This document shows, piece by piece, positions 1-7,120 of a stretch of 13,530 bases of DNA; within the stretch, counting starts at the first letter, position 1, and the number at the start of each line of letters is the position of its first letter. The position numbers and the translations under genes were made by a program. The DNA comes from Acidimicrobiaceae bacterium. Lineage in GTDB: Bacteria; Actinomycetota; Acidimicrobiia; Acidimicrobiales; MedAcidi-G1. The notes beneath the pieces are model-generated. The model did not search any database. It saw nothing but the letters and a program-made list of their open reading frames with translations, and was not told where the DNA came from. The stretch is from positions 25,875 through 39,404 of the forward strand of contig PATJ01000034.1 in assembly GCA_002713545.1 (NCBI GenBank), written 5' to 3'.

Positions 1-452
1 CCAGCTGTGATTACGGGATTATTTGATGGGTCTGAGTTTTTTTTCAGATCGTCGTGAAGACGATTCAACCAATCAAGCTTGTATTTGTAATGGTCGTCTT
101 CCAATGTTCTTCCGTTTGGCACGTAACAGGAAGCGATTCGAATATTTGAACAAGTCGCCCAAACTATTCTTGCGTCTGGGTCAGGATCTTTTCTGCCGTC
201 ATTAAATCCTTTTTGTGGGTCCTCGATACCGATTCTTGAAATAATCGCCACACCATTCCATGACTTCTGTCCGTTGTGAACAGACTCATAACCGAGCTCT
301 TTAAAAACAGGTTGTGCTTTTTTTTGGAAAACTTCATTCTCCATCTTTGTTTCTTGCAGGCAAAGCACGTCCGGTTGATTTTCTTCGATCCAGAGTTTGA
401 CTCTGTGCAATCGAGCATTAAGTCCTGCTACGTTCCATGTCACTATTCGCAT
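1..452 (-). CDS. xthA: Exonuclease III / AP endonuclease, 3'-truncated by window edge
   Basis: Exonuclease III of the EEP (exonuclease-endonuclease-phosphatase) family acts in base excision repair, cutting DNA at abasic sites and degrading from 3' ends. The reading frame is open from an ATG at 452 to base 1, giving 150 codons. Visible motifs match the family in order: TWNVAGLNAR with Asn7, LCLQETK with the metal-binding Glu34, CYVPNGR with Tyr110, and a final VITAG just where the family's GDFN motif would follow. The positions agree with E. coli ExoIII numbering. The frame is closed upstream by a TGA at 474-476, so the ATG is the only good start. It lies 17 bases after the HAD gene stop on the same strand, so co-transcription is possible. 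There is no Shine-Dalgarno sequence, but TAATGT sits 7 bases upstream, so an own leaderless transcript is also possible. About 100 C-terminal residues are outside the window. Confidence 0.93.
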   Translation of the reverse strand, partial: MRIVTWNVAGLNARLHRVKLWIEENQPDVLCLQETKMENEVFQKKAQPVFKELGYESVHNGQKSWNGVAIISRIGIEDPQKGFNDGRKDPDPDARIVWATCSNIRIASCYVPNGRTLEDDHYKYKLDWLNRLHDDLKKNSDPSNNPVITA

Positions 453-459
453 TGTGATG

Positions 460-465
460 ACATTA
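460..465 (-). promoter_or_regulatory. Possible leaderless -10 box for xthA
   Basis: TAATGT fits the actinobacterial -10 pattern TANNNT and ends 7 bases before the xthA ATG. No Shine-Dalgarno sequence is present. This places a predicted transcript start at or next to the start codon. Only the -10 is recognisable and the motif is short, so this is inference. Confidence 0.35.
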
Positions 466-469
466 GCGC

Positions 470-1093
470 TTAATCAGTTGTGAATCCCATGATTTCATAT
501 AACTCTTTGATGGCTTCCTCAGGGTCAATGACTTTGATAGTTGTCATCCCCATAGCTCGCGCTGGTTTCAAGTTGATTCCTAAATCATCAAGAAATACAC
601 AATTTTCAGGTTTTACATTGAGACGTTCGCAAGCAATTTCATAAAATTTTTCTTCTGGTTTTCTACACCCCTCGATACTTGATTCGATCAAGAGGTCGAA
701 AATTTCTACTACTTTTTGTACATCTTCGTCTAAATCTTGTTCCCCCATTGGAGTGATGTTGTTTGTCAGCATTGCTGTTTTGAATTTAGATGAACATTTA
801 CTCAATGCCTCGACCATTGATGGTCGTAGCGACCCGTGCAATCCCTCCAAGATTCTTTGTGCATCCAATTCATGACCAAGCACTAGGGCTTCTTCTTCGA
901 AAAGAATTACGAATTCTTCCGGGCTAACTTCTCTCCGCTCAAATTTCGCCCATGCATTAGAGTCAGGGTTAGTTGCATTTATTTTTCTAATGGTGTCGAC
1001 CGGTAACCCAATCTCTTTTTCATATGCGGCAAAAGCTTCAAAAGGACTCGAAAGGATCACGCCCCCAAAATCAAATAAGACTGCTTCAATCAC
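470..1093 (-). CDS. HAD-superfamily (subfamily IA) phosphatase-like hydrolase
   Basis: A 207-residue soluble haloacid-dehalogenase-type hydrolase, probably a phosphatase acting on a small metabolite; the substrate cannot be read from sequence. Motif I is FDFGGV with nucleophile Asp8. The usual second Asp (the general acid in DxD) is replaced by Gly10, as in the YihX/ACAD10-like branch whose motif I reads FDxGxV. Motif II is LTNN with Thr110, motif III is Lys145 in CRKPEEKFYE, and motif IV is FLDD at 167-170. The region of about residues 15-95 would be the helical cap. The start is GTG; the next upstream in-frame codons run into a stop. A TAACAT box lies 6 bases before it. It is divergent from ettA and is followed 17 bases later by xthA on the same strand. 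Assignment to the superfamily is firm; anything more specific is not. Confidence 0.85.
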   Translation of the reverse strand: MIEAVLFDFGGVILSSPFEAFAAYEKEIGLPVDTIRKINATNPDSNAWAKFERREVSPEEFVILFEEEALVLGHELDAQRILEGLHGSLRPSMVEALSKCSSKFKTAMLTNNITPMGEQDLDEDVQKVVEIFDLLIESSIEGCRKPEEKFYEIACERLNVKPENCVFLDDLGINLKPARAMGMTTIKVIDPEEAIKELYEIMGFTTD

Positions 1094-1156
1094 GAAAGCA
1101 TGTTAATCATTAAATTTGCATCTCGGTTACTTTTATAGCCGATATCATTTTTTTTC
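1094..1156. promoter_or_regulatory. Divergent promoter region between HAD gene and ettA
   Basis: This 63-base AT-rich gap separates two divergent GTG-start genes, neither with a Shine-Dalgarno sequence. On the plus strand TATCAT (1143-1148) ends 8 bases before the ettA GTG. On the minus strand TAACAT (1105-1100) ends 6 bases before the HAD GTG. Both fit TANNNT with leaderless spacing. A second minus-strand candidate, TATAAA (1137-1132), would instead give a short leader for the HAD gene. No clear -35 elements were found. Confidence 0.45.
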
Positions 1157-2857
1157 GTGACAGCTCAGTTCATTTACACAATGCAAAAGGTAAGTCGTTT
1201 TTACCCTCCGGACAGAGAGGTTCTAAAAGACATCTCTCTTTCCTTTTTTCCGGGAGCGAAAATCGGGGTTTTAGGGAATAACGGTTCCGGCAAATCTTCT
1301 CTATTATCGATAATGGCCGGGCAGGATCCGGATCATGATGGCGACGCAAGACTAACGGATGGTTTTACTGTAGGACTTCTTGAACAAGAGCCTGTTTTAA
1401 ATCCCGAAAAGAATGTCTTGGAAAATGTAATGGAAGGAGTTGGGGAAGTAGCCTCTCTTTTGTCTCGCTATGACGACATTCTCGCTAGCTGGTCGAACCC
1501 AGACGCAGACTTTGAAAAATTAGGTGAACAGCAAGCGGAAGTTGAACGTCTCATCGAATCTGCGGGTGCTTGGGATCTTCAAAGGAATATCGAAATCGCT
1601 ATGGATGCGCTTCGTCTTCCTAACGGTGAGTCAGATGTAAACCTTTTATCAGGAGGAGAATGCCGTCGTGTGGCTTTATGTAAACTGCTGCTTTCTAAAC
1701 CTGACTTACTTCTTTTAGACGAGCCGACAAACCATTTGGATGCTGAATCAGTTTCCTGGCTTGAAAGAACTCTTCAGGACTATTCGGGGACTGTTGTAGC
1801 GGTAACGCATGATAGATACTTCCTTGACAATGTCGCTGGTTGGATATTGGAACTTGACCGCGGAAGAGGGATACCGTATGAAGGGAACTATTCAGGCTGG
1901 CTCGATCAAAAAAGTACAAGGCTTGAAGCTGAAGAAAAATCTGACTCTTCGCGCAAACGTACCCTTGAAAGAGAATTGGAGTGGATTCGCATGGCTCCAA
2001 AAGCGCGTCAAGCGAAAGGAAAAGCACGACTAGCCTCTTACGACAAACTAATAGCTGAAGCAAATGAAGCAGAAAAACGCGATGCTGAACTTCAAATACA
2101 AATCCCAGCAAACTCACGTTTAGGGGATCAGGTGATTGAAGTTGAAAATCTTAAGAAAGGTTTTGAAGATCGTTTGCTAATTGAGGACCTGTCTTTCAAC
2201 CTTCCGCCTGCCGGAATTGTAGGAATAGTTGGAGGCAATGGGGCTGGGAAGACAACCTTGTTCAGAATGCTAGTAGCTGCTTTTCAAAACTTGGAGTCTG
2301 ATGATGATCTGCCGGATTCTGGTTCGATAAGAATCGGTTCAACAGTGGAACTTGGATATGTCGACCAATCGAGAGACTCGCTAGACCCAGATAGAACCGT
2401 TTACCAAGAAATAACCGGGGATAAAGAATTTATTTCAGTTGGTAATCGTGAAGTTAATGGAAGAGCTTATGTGGCATCTTTCAATTTTCGCGGATCTGAT
2501 CAACAGAAAAAAGTCGGAGATCTTTCTGGCGGTGAAAGAAATCGCGTTCACTTGGCAAAAGTTTTAAAAGCTGGGAGTAACGTTTTACTTCTTGACGAGC
2601 CGACAAATGACCTTGATGTAGATACTTTAAGAGCTCTTGAATCAGGTCTTGAAGCTTTTCCTGGCTGTGCAGTCATTATTAGCCACGACCGCTGGTTTCT
2701 AGACAGAGTAGCTACCCATGTACTCGCATTTGAAGGAAACTCTTATGTCCGCTGGTTTGAAGGAAATTTCAGTGAATACGAAGAGGTAAAACGTAGAGAG
2801 TCAGGCGGGGAAAACGTCCCTACTAGAGTTCAGTACAAGCCTCTATCGCGCGACTAA
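1157..2857 (+). CDS. ettA: Energy-dependent translational throttle protein EttA (ABC-F ATPase)
   Basis: EttA is a soluble ABC-F protein that binds the ribosomal E site and gates early elongation according to ATP/ADP state. The N-terminus FIYTMQKVSRFYPPDREVL is characteristic of EttA. NBD1 has Walker A GNNGSGKSS (40-48), signature LSGGE (164-168) and Walker B DEPTNHLD (188-195), with the EttA-type arm at about 85-150. A charged linker of about 240-320 corresponds to the P-site tRNA interaction motif. NBD2 has Walker A GGNGAGKTT (359-367), signature LSGGE (456-460) and DEPTNDLD (480-487). Length is 566 residues against about 555 for E. coli; much of the excess is an acidic stretch at about 374-385 after the second Walker A. 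The GTG start is the one that aligns with the family and has no Shine-Dalgarno sequence. It is a single-gene unit whose stop overlaps the convergent cysC stop. Resistance-type ABC-F proteins are less likely given the complete EttA landmarks. Confidence 0.95.
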   Translation: MTAQFIYTMQKVSRFYPPDREVLKDISLSFFPGAKIGVLGNNGSGKSSLLSIMAGQDPDHDGDARLTDGFTVGLLEQEPVLNPEKNVLENVMEGVGEVASLLSRYDDILASWSNPDADFEKLGEQQAEVERLIESAGAWDLQRNIEIAMDALRLPNGESDVNLLSGGECRRVALCKLLLSKPDLLLLDEPTNHLDAESVSWLERTLQDYSGTVVAVTHDRYFLDNVAGWILELDRGRGIPYEGNYSGWLDQKSTRLEAEEKSDSSRKRTLERELEWIRMAPKARQAKGKARLASYDKLIAEANEAEKRDAELQIQIPANSRLGDQVIEVENLKKGFEDRLLIEDLSFNLPPAGIVGIVGGNGAGKTTLFRMLVAAFQNLESDDDLPDSGSIRIGSTVELGYVDQSRDSLDPDRTVYQEITGDKEFISVGNREVNGRAYVASFNFRGSDQQKKVGDLSGGERNRVHLAKVLKAGSNVLLLDEPTNDLDVDTLRALESGLEAFPGCAVIISHDRWFLDRVATHVLAFEGNSYVRWFEGNFSEYEEVKRRESGGENVPTRVQYKPLSRD

Positions 2858-3456
2858 ACGGACATTTCTAAAAGTTGCAATACGAGTTTGGCTCCATCTT
2901 CTGGTAATCCATTCTCAGGAGTCAAAATCAAATCTGGATCATTAGGCGTTTCATAAGGGTCATCAATTCCTGTAAAGTCCTTAATTTCTCCTGCTCTAGC
3001 TTTTTTATATAACCCTTTTGGATCACGCTCTTCACATACTTCAATTGGGGTATCAACGAAAACCTCAAAAAATCTTAAACCAAATTGACCATGTATTTCT
3101 CGGGCGTTTTCACGGTCTTCTCGGTATGGGCTTATCAACGGGACCAGCGCTACAAGGCCTGCATCAGCAAACAAACGAGCTACTTCAGCGACTCTTCGAA
3201 CATTTTCATGACGATCTTTAGCACTAAAATTTAAATCTTCGTTAAGTCCTAATCTCAAATTGTCACCATCGAGCAGATAAGAAGGGCGCCCAGAAGTGAC
3301 TAATAACTTTTCAGTTGCGGAAGCAATAGAAGATTTTCCTGACCCTGAAAGACCCGTAAACCATATTGTTGCTCCTGTATACCCAAGAGATTCATGACGT
3401 TCTTTTCTACTCAAATTATTAGAATGCCATGTGAGATTAGAACCTATTTTTGACAC
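2854..3456 (-). CDS. cysC: Adenylylsulfate (APS) kinase
   Basis: CysC phosphorylates APS to PAPS with ATP, the second step of cytoplasmic sulfate activation. It shows the P-loop GLSGSGKSS, LDGDNLR, the LISPYREDRENAR segment containing the family's conserved Ser, and FVDTPIEVCEERDPKGLYKKAR for nucleotide and APS binding, followed by FTGIDDPYE. The chosen GTG start (3456) gives 200 residues beginning MSKIGSNLTWHS, matching the usual short N-terminus before the WH motif. It lies one base after the cysN stop and has CAGG 5 bases upstream. A TTG at 3471 would add 5 residues and overlap cysN by 14 bases. It is the last gene of cysD-cysN-cysC, and its stop overlaps the ettA stop head-on. CysC is a separate protein here, unlike the CysN-CysC fusion known in mycobacteria. 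Confidence 0.95.
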   Translation of the reverse strand: MSKIGSNLTWHSNNLSRKERHESLGYTGATIWFTGLSGSGKSSIASATEKLLVTSGRPSYLLDGDNLRLGLNEDLNFSAKDRHENVRRVAEVARLFADAGLVALVPLISPYREDRENAREIHGQFGLRFFEVFVDTPIEVCEERDPKGLYKKARAGEIKDFTGIDDPYETPNDPDLILTPENGLPEDGAKLVLQLLEMSV

Positions 3457-3457
3457 G

Positions 3458-4711
3458 TCAACCTGAACCAACGATTATGCCAGCTGCAACGGTGGCATTT
3501 GTTACCTCATCCATCAGTATGAAAGATCCTGTGTTTCGATTTCTTCTGTAATTATCAAAAAATAAAGGTTGCGTGCTTCTCAATGACACTCTTCCTATTT
3601 CATTTAGTTTTAGTGATTCTGGCTTCTCGTCACGGTGGAGGGTGTTGACATCAATTCTGTATTGAATTTCACTCACCATTACACGACTTGATCTAGTCGT
3701 GTGTTTCAAAGCTAATTTCATTCGGGGAGTTAGTTCAGTTGATTCTGACATCCAGCAAACCATTGCTTGCAAATCCTGACTTACGGTGGGTTGATTATTT
3801 GGACGGCAGATCATGTCCCCACGCGAAATGTCTATTTCGCTCGTGAGTCTCATTGTTACTGACATAGGCCCAAAGGCTTCAGATATAGGTCCGTCATAAG
3901 AATCGATTGAAGCCACTGTCGAAGTGAAACCGCTGGGCAGCACAACCACTTCATCACCAGGTTTGAAAACGCCTCCGGTTACCGTTCCTGCATATCCTCG
4001 GTAGTCGTGATGTTCTTCACTTTGAGGACGAATCACGTATTGAACTGGGAAACGAGCATCTATGAGGTTCCGGTCACTCGCTATATGAACTTCTTCAAGG
4101 TGATGCAGCAAGGAAGACCCTTCGTACCAAGGCATTTTAGCTGATCGCTCCACAACATTATCTCCATGCAAAGCTGATATTGGAACAAATGAGAGATCTG
4201 AAATCTCGAGTTTCATGGCAAAATTTCTAAACTCTTCCTTAACAGCGTTGAATGCTTTCTCGTCATAATCAATTAAATCCATCTTGTTAACACATACAAC
4301 AAGGTGTGGGATCCTTAATAAAGATGCTAAAAATGCATGACGTCGTGACTGTTCTACAACTCCATGTCGGGCGTCTACGAGAACTAATACTAAATCTGCT
4401 GTTGAGGCGCCAGTAACCATATTACGCGTGTACTGGATGTGCCCTGGAGTATCAGCGATAATGAACTTTCTTTTAGGCGTAGCGAAATAGCGGTATGCAA
4501 CATCGATAGTTATACCTTGTTCGCGTTCAGCGCGGAGACCATCAGTTAAAAGAGCAAGATTGGTGTGTTCATTTCCCATTTGTTTTGAAGTTGCCTCTAC
4601 AGATTCAAGCTGGTCTTGAAAAATTGATTTGGTATCGTACAAAAGTCTTCCGATTAGCGTTGACTTACCATCATCTACACTCCCAGCCGTAGCAAATCGA
4701 AGAAATTCCAT
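3458..4711 (-). CDS. cysN: Sulfate adenylyltransferase subunit 1 (GTPase)
   Basis: CysN is the GTPase subunit of ATP sulfurylase. With CysD it drives formation of APS from sulfate and ATP by GTP hydrolysis. The 417 residues carry an elongation-factor-type G domain: G1 GSVDDGKST (10-18), G2 region REQGITIDVAYR (63-74), G3 DTPGH (87-91), G4 NKMD (142-145) and G5 SAL near 180. Two beta-barrel domains follow (about 220-417), including RFPVQYVIRP and YRGYAGTVTGG. It ends after the second barrel, so there is no fused APS kinase domain. The ATG shares one base with the cysD stop (TAATG), a sign of translational coupling and a fixed subunit ratio. The initial MEFLRFATAGSVDDGKST arrangement is standard for the family, so the start is secure. 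Confidence 0.96.
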   Translation of the reverse strand: MEFLRFATAGSVDDGKSTLIGRLLYDTKSIFQDQLESVEATSKQMGNEHTNLALLTDGLRAEREQGITIDVAYRYFATPKRKFIIADTPGHIQYTRNMVTGASTADLVLVLVDARHGVVEQSRRHAFLASLLRIPHLVVCVNKMDLIDYDEKAFNAVKEEFRNFAMKLEISDLSFVPISALHGDNVVERSAKMPWYEGSSLLHHLEEVHIASDRNLIDARFPVQYVIRPQSEEHHDYRGYAGTVTGGVFKPGDEVVVLPSGFTSTVASIDSYDGPISEAFGPMSVTMRLTSEIDISRGDMICRPNNQPTVSQDLQAMVCWMSESTELTPRMKLALKHTTRSSRVMVSEIQYRIDVNTLHRDEKPESLKLNEIGRVSLRSTQPLFFDNYRRNRNTGSFILMDEVTNATVAAGIIVGSG

Positions 4712-5625
4712 TAGAAGTATCCTTCTTTTTTGCGGTCCTCCATAGCTGCTTCTGAAACACGGTCGTCGGCTCGCGTGGCGCCTCGTTCCGTGATACGCGT
4801 TGAAGAAATCTCTTCTATTATTTGTTTCAAATTTTCTGCTTCTGACTCCACTGCTCCAGTGCAGCTCATATCTCCTACTGTGCGGTAGCGAACTTTTCGC
4901 GTCATAAGTTCTTCGTATTCTGAACGAGTTACAAACTCTGAATCTGCTAATAGCATCCCGTCGCGTTGGAAGACTTCTCTTTTATGAGCGAAATAAACGC
5001 TGGGTATTTCTATATCTTCTCGTTCGATATATTGCCATACGTCTAGTTCAGTCCAATTCGAAATCGGAAACACTCGAATATGTTCACCTTGTCTTATTCT
5101 TCCGTTGTATAGATTCCACAGTTCAGGCCTTTGATTTTTGGGATCCCATTGTCCGAATTCGTCTCGAAATGAATAAAACCTTTCTTTGGCTCTTGCTTTT
5201 TCTTCATCTCTTCGCGCTCCACCAAATAATGCATCAAACTTGTTTTCCTCAATTGAGTCCAGCAAGGTCGTTGTTTGCAAACGATTCCTACTTGCTCTCG
5301 GTCCTTTTTCTTCTGTGACTCGACCTTCGTCGATAGATTTTTGGACTGAAGCTACTACAAGTCTTGCTTCAAGCTCTTTTATGCGTTGATCGCGATATGC
5401 AATGACTTCAGGAAAATTGTGTCCCGTGTCAACATGTAAAACCGGGAAAGGCAACCTAGCTGGCCAAAATGCTTTAGTTGCTAGATGCAGCATCAATATT
5501 GAATCTTTTCCTCCTGAAAACATCAAACATGGGCGTTCGAACTCTGAAGCTACTTCACGGAAGATGTGTATAGCTTCTGCTTCTAATTGGTCTAAATGGT
5601 TCAGTTCGTATGTGGTAATACTCAT
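4711..5625 (-). CDS. cysD: Sulfate adenylyltransferase subunit 2
   Basis: CysD is the catalytic ATP-pyrophosphatase subunit that adenylylates sulfate to APS, in complex with CysN. It has the PP-loop SGGKDS (37-42), LHVDTG, FGGARRDEEKARAKER with YSFRDEF, WDPKNQRPELW, VFPISNWTELDVWQYI and a C-terminal tail ending KKEGYF, as in E. coli CysD. The chosen ATG at 5625 gives 304 residues beginning MSITTYELNHLDQLEAEAIHI, which aligns with the family start, and GGGAAG lies 7 bases upstream. An in-frame ATG at 5664 would add 13 non-conserved residues and is less likely. It is the first gene of the cysDNC operon, and cysQ diverges from the same short promoter region. Confidence 0.95.
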   Translation of the reverse strand: MSITTYELNHLDQLEAEAIHIFREVASEFERPCLMFSGGKDSILMLHLATKAFWPARLPFPVLHVDTGHNFPEVIAYRDQRIKELEARLVVASVQKSIDEGRVTEEKGPRASRNRLQTTTLLDSIEENKFDALFGGARRDEEKARAKERFYSFRDEFGQWDPKNQRPELWNLYNGRIRQGEHIRVFPISNWTELDVWQYIEREDIEIPSVYFAHKREVFQRDGMLLADSEFVTRSEYEELMTRKVRYRTVGDMSCTGAVESEAENLKQIIEEISSTRITERGATRADDRVSEAAMEDRKKEGYF

Positions 5626-5694
5626 TTTATTTCTTCCCAGCAATACGCATTTTCTGCATCCCATGCTAACCCTGTCCTTCTAAGATGGTCACTC
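5626..5694. promoter_or_regulatory. Divergent cysD / cysQ promoter region with interleaved boxes
   Basis: For cysD (minus strand), GTGACC (5692-5687) resembles a -35 and TAGCAT (5668-5663) a -10, with an 18-base spacer. This predicts a leader of about 30 bases that holds the GGGAAG ribosome site. For cysQ (plus strand), TAAGAT (5681-5686) ends 8 bases before the TTG at 5695, a leaderless-type arrangement. The cysQ -10 lies inside the spacer of the cysD promoter, so polymerase binding on one should hinder the other. These are sequence-pattern calls only. Confidence 0.4.
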
Positions 5695-6456
5695 TTGAAG
5701 GCAAACAATGAAGATCACTATCTCGCTGAAGATTTGGCTACCCGTGCGGGACTTTTGCTGCTCGAAGAAAGAAAACTTGGTCGGGACAGTGATCCTGAAA
5801 CTTTGAAACAAAAAGGTGATATGGAATCTCACAATTTTCTCATGCAAGAGCTTGCATCATCGAGGCCAACAGACGGCGTTCTTTCAGAGGAGGGTTCGGC
5901 AAGCTCGGTGCATCCAAACCGTAACGACACAAACCGTGTGTGGATTATCGATCCGCTTGATGGGACTAGAGAGTTTGGTGAACTGCAGCGGGATGATTGG
6001 GCTGTGCATGTCGCACTTGCTGTTGATGGTCATCCCGTTGTCGGGGCGGTTTCTATTCCTGCTTTAAATCTAACTTTTGCAACTTGTAATGATTTTTTAC
6101 AGCCGCGTCGACCAACCGAACATGAAAAAGTTCGAATAGCAGTGAGCAGGTCGCGGCCGCCTGTTGAAGCTTCACTAGTTGCAGAAAAAATTGATGGAGA
6201 ATTGATTGAAATGGGTTCAGCGGGAGCAAAGGCAATGGCTGTCGTGAGAGGAATAGCTGATGTGTATATCCATTCTGGCGGTCAATACGAGTGGGATAAT
6301 TGTGCTCCAGCTGCTGTGGCTTTCGCTGCTGGACTTCATGTGTCTCGTCTTGACGGTTCTCTTTTAAAGTACAACAACCCAGATCCCTGGTTACCAGATC
6401 TTTTGATTTGTAATCCGGTTTTGGCTACCCCTGTTTTAGAAGTTTTGAATAGCTGA
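5695..6456 (+). CDS. cysQ: 3'(2'),5'-bisphosphate nucleotidase (PAP/PAPS phosphatase) CysQ
   Basis: CysQ belongs to the inositol-monophosphatase fold, Mg-dependent phosphatases. It hydrolyses PAP to AMP and can remove PAPS, so it balances the CysDNC pathway transcribed the other way. From the TTG at 5695 (253 residues) it shows LSEE (63-66), [12 protein letters not shown] (83-94), IAVSRSRPP (148-156), [10 protein letters not shown] (174-183) and [14 protein letters not shown] (195-208), which together give the metal site and the mycobacterial-type CysQ layout. Start choice is uncertain. An ATG at 5596 also opens the frame, but its extension overlaps the cysD start region and looks unlike protein of this family, whereas the TTG has a TAAGAT box 8 bases upstream. 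The stop lies 4 bases before nucS, so it probably leads a cysQ-nucS-reductase-PAP2 operon. Confidence 0.92.
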   Translation: MKANNEDHYLAEDLATRAGLLLLEERKLGRDSDPETLKQKGDMESHNFLMQELASSRPTDGVLSEEGSASSVHPNRNDTNRVWIIDPLDGTREFGELQRDDWAVHVALAVDGHPVVGAVSIPALNLTFATCNDFLQPRRPTEHEKVRIAVSRSRPPVEASLVAEKIDGELIEMGSAGAKAMAVVRGIADVYIHSGGQYEWDNCAPAAVAFAAGLHVSRLDGSLLKYNNPDPWLPDLLICNPVLATPVLEVLNS

Positions 6457-6460
6457 CCTT

Positions 6461-7120
6461 ATGCGCCTAGTTTTTGCTCGCTGCACCGTTGATTACGAAG
6501 GTCGTCTTACTGCTCATCTTCCTGAGGCAACGCGACTAATAATGGTCAAATCTGATGGATGTGTAGCTATTCATGCTGATGGCGGTGCTTACAAGCCATT
6601 AAATTGGATGAACGCCCCAAATAAGCTGGTTGAGGAAGAGGGTGTCTGGCGAGTTTCTAACCCAAAAGGTGAAGTGCTAACGATTACTTTGCATGAAATT
6701 TTTAGTGATTTGTCGCATGAAATGGGAATCGACCCTGGGCTACAAAAAGACGGAGTCGAAGCACACCTACAGGAACTTTTAGCTGATGACCCTTCTTTTT
6801 TAGTTGAGGGGCTTGAATTGATCAAGCGTGAATATCCGACCGATCTAGGGCCTGTTGACCTTTTATGCCGGACAGCTAAAGGTGAAACGATTGCCGTTGA
6901 AATAAAAAGAAAAGGTGAGATAGATGGTGTGGAACAATTGACAAGGTACCTGGACTTTTTAAATCGCGATCCACTTATAAAACCTGTTCGAGGTATTTTT
7001 GCGGCTCAGGAAATTCGCCCACAAGCAAAAGTGTTAGCCGAAGATAGAGGGATTCAGTGCGTTGTAATCGACTATGATGAGATACGCGGTATCGAATCTA
7101 ACCGCTTGCGTCTTTTCTGA
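6461..7120 (+). CDS. nucS: Mismatch-specific endonuclease NucS/EndoMS
   Basis: NucS cleaves both strands at certain mismatches and replaces MutS/MutL-type repair in many actinobacteria and archaea. The 219 residues have an N-terminal beta-rich DNA-binding and dimerisation domain (about 1-110, starting [16 protein letters not shown]) and a C-terminal RecB-like nuclease domain. Nuclease residues are Asp133 in GPVDLL, Glu147 and Lys149 in VEIKRKG, and Gln159 with Tyr163 in EQLTRYLDF. The protein ends NRLRLF. That RLRLF tail resembles the QLxLF beta-clamp-binding pentapeptide, which would fit the known stimulation of actinobacterial NucS by the sliding clamp (inference). The gene follows cysQ by 4 bases and its stop shares one base with the next start (TGATG), so translation looks coupled. 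No Shine-Dalgarno sequence is visible. Length and motifs are normal for the family. Confidence 0.95.
   Translation: MRLVFARCTVDYEGRLTAHLPEATRLIMVKSDGCVAIHADGGAYKPLNWMNAPNKLVEEEGVWRVSNPKGEVLTITLHEIFSDLSHEMGIDPGLQKDGVEAHLQELLADDPSFLVEGLELIKREYPTDLGPVDLLCRTAKGETIAVEIKRKGEIDGVEQLTRYLDFLNRDPLIKPVRGIFAAQEIRPQAKVLAEDRGIQCVVIDYDEIRGIESNRLRLF

Noticed and set aside
164-418. An 84-residue minus-strand frame inside the first gene
   Set aside because: It overlaps the exonuclease III frame, which has clear family motifs; this frame has a basic, unprotein-like composition.
1149-1155. Run of T before ettA as a terminator
   Set aside because: No stem precedes it and it lies between divergent starts, where a terminator is not expected; it fits better as the spacer after a -10 box.
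1695-2117. A 140-residue minus-strand frame inside ettA
   Set aside because: It is fully antisense to a well-supported ABC-F gene, and its Leu/Phe/Gln-rich translation looks like a reverse-complement shadow.
5626-5664. N-terminal extension of CysD to an ATG at 5664
   Set aside because: The 13 extra residues are not part of the family and would cover the GGGAAG ribosome site that fits the ATG at 5625.
5596-5694. N-terminal extension of CysQ to an ATG at 5596
   Set aside because: It would overlap the cysD start and add 33 residues that do not resemble the family N-terminus; the TTG at 5695 fits better, though not with certainty.
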